Shown here one piece after another: positions 20,271 through 21,173 of a stretch of DNA of 21,173 nucleotides. Made by a program: the position numbers and the translations under genes. Numbering within the stretch: the first letter of the stretch is position 1; the number at the start of each line of letters is the position of its first letter. The DNA lies in the NCBI RefSeq assembly GCF_000003605.2, contig NW_003115645.1:1-21173 (forward strand), written 5' to 3'. The notes beneath the pieces were generated by a model. That model saw only the letters and a program-made list of their open reading frames with translations, was not told the DNA's origin and ran no database searches. The stretch comes from Saccoglossus kowalevskii. Taxonomy: Eukaryota; Hemichordata; Enteropneusta; Harrimaniidae.

Positions 20271-21173
20271 TGCAGCCAGAGGTATGACTAAGTAGTTTGG
20301 TACCTATCGTGTTAATTGCAACCTCGGATATATTGTGGTGATTGCAGTCTGGGGTATAACTGTATAGTAGTTTGGTACATATCGTGTTATTTGCAACCTG
20401 GAATATATTGTGGTGATTTCAGCCAGGGGTATAACTGAATTAGTAGTTTGGTAATTATCGTGTTAATTGCAACCTCGAATATATTGTAGTGATTGCAGCC
20501 AGAGGTATAACTGTATTAGTAGTTTGGTACCTATCGTGTTAATTGTAACCTGGCATATATTGTGGTGATTGCAGCCTGGGGTATATCTTAGTAGTTTGGT
20601 ACTAATCGTGTTAATTGCAACCTGGAATATATTGTGGTGATTGCAGCCAGAGGTATGACTAAGTAGTTTGGTACCTATCGCGTTAGTTGTAACCCTGGAT
20701 ATATTGTGGTGATTGCAGCCTTGGGGTATAACTGTATTAGTAGTTTGGTACGTATCGTGTTAATTGCAACCTGGAATATATTGTGGTGATTGCAGCCAGG
20801 GGTATAACCAAGTAGTTTGGTACCTATCGTGTTAATTGCAACCTGGGAAATATTGTGGTGATTGCAGCCTTGGGTATAACTTAGGAGTTTGGTACCTATC
20901 GTGTTAATTGCAATCTGGCATATATTGTGGTGATTGCAGCCTGGGGTATAACTGTATTAGTAGTTTGGAACCTATCGCGTTAGTTTTAACCTTGTATATA
21001 TTGTGGTGATTGCAGCCTTGGAGTATAACTGTATTAGTAGTTTGGTACGTATCGTGTTAATTGCTACCTGGAATATATTGTGGTGATTGCAGCCAGGGGT
21101 ATGACTAAGTAGTTTAGTACCTGTCGTGTTAATTGCAACCTGGGATTTATTGTGGTAATTGTAGCCTGGGTGA
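20271..21173 (+). repeat. Scrambled right end: short pieces of several monomer types
   Basis: No long match to a single earlier block holds here. Pieces resemble, in turn, 6420-6560 (TTATTTGCAACC, GATTTCAGCC), 1030-1110 (GTACTAATCG, CAGAGGTATGAC), 60-250, and 730-960 (GGAACC with CGCGTTAG, GCTACCTGG). A tail AACTGTATAGTAG at 20359-20371 makes a rare 75 bp monomer. Near 20680 a GGTACC head is joined to the CGCGTTAGTTGTAACC body that elsewhere follows GGAACC. The array continues past the window end. Confidence 0.7.

Larger units (their letters stand above)
1..21173 (+). repeat. Satellite DNA array, 72/76 bp monomer, spans the entire window
   Basis: The whole window consists of head-to-tail copies of one monomer, roughly 285 copies, all in the same orientation; I found no inverted block and no non-repeat interruption. 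Landmarks in order are a TTTGGTACC head, TATCGTG, ATTGCAACCTGGG, TATATTGTGG, ATTGCAGCCTGGGG and a tail ending in TTAGTAG. Length is set by the tail: ATAACTTAGTAG gives 72 bp and ATAACTGTATTAGTAG gives 76 bp. The 72 bp consensus has about 42% G+C and 64% G+T on this strand. Neighbouring monomers differ at several positions, while monomers about 2 kb apart are often nearly identical, which is the signature of higher-order repeats. Arrays of this kind are known from eukaryotic centromeric, pericentromeric and subtelomeric heterochromatin; which of these applies here cannot be told. I do not recognise the family by name. Both array ends lie outside the window. Confidence 0.97.

Noticed and set aside
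1-21173. CRISPR array
   Set aside because: Repeats are contiguous 72/76 bp units with no alternation of constant repeat and unique spacer, and no cas-like genes are present.
1-21173. CENP-B box
   Set aside because: The required TTCG with CGGG spacing is not present in the monomer consensus or in the variants I checked (for example TTTCGTGTTAATTG near 4009 lacks the CGGG part).
1-21173. Pol III promoter or tRNA-derived repeat
   Set aside because: The minus-strand GGTTGCAATTAAC only loosely resembles a B box, no matching A box lies at the right distance, and no tRNA fold is evident.
1-21173. Transposable element insertions or target-site duplications
   Set aside because: No stretch departs from the monomer register for more than a few bases; all length changes I traced are whole monomers or single-base indels.

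Overview
The whole window is one tandemly repeated satellite DNA array. I see no protein-coding gene, RNA gene, transposable element or unique-sequence island, and the sequence is already inside the array at base 1 and still inside it at the last base. The basic unit (monomer) is 72 bp or 76 bp long, with rare 71, 75 and 77 bp forms. About 285 monomers lie head to tail in the same orientation. A pure, kilobase-ordered array like this points to eukaryotic nuclear heterochromatin (pericentromeric, centromeric or subtelomeric). The sequence does not let me name the organism.

Each monomer starts (arbitrary phase) with a TTTGGTACC head and runs through a TATCGTG core, an ATTGCAACCTGGG box, TATATTGTGG, and a second box ATTGCAGCCTGGGG. 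It ends in a tail that sets its length: TATAACTTAGTAG gives 72 bp and TATAACTGTATTAGTAG gives 76 bp. The two boxes are related to each other (23 of 28 positions match at a 26 bp spacing), so the monomer itself seems to have grown from a shorter repeat. The + strand of the consensus is G- and T-rich (about 64% G+T, about 42% G+C).

Above the monomer there is clear higher-order structure. Linked diagnostic variants recur in the same order, and two sorts of territory can be told apart. X territory covers about 1-2221, 14315-16100 and 16549-18600. Y territory is built from units of about 2 kb (28 monomers in the 2067 bp unit) and covers about 2222-14314 and again 18600-20270. One diagnostic Y monomer occurs nine times, spaced 2067, 1839, 2064, 1028, 951, 2218, 3185 and 2512 bp apart. 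Differences in spacing come from gain or loss of whole monomers (72, 76, 148, 225 or 372 bp). The youngest event is a duplication of about 2.07 kb (14481-16548 and 16993-19060) with only about four substitutions and no indels by eye. A second large duplication joins 10281-12024 to 12423-14314. The right end (about 20271-21173) is a mosaic of short pieces of several monomer types.

The short open reading frames on both strands are by-products of the repeat. A 72 bp monomer is 24 codons and happens to have no stop in one minus-strand frame, so runs of consecutive 72 bp monomers stay open until a 76 bp monomer shifts the frame. Nothing supports translation. All identities and offsets here were obtained by reading and comparing by hand.
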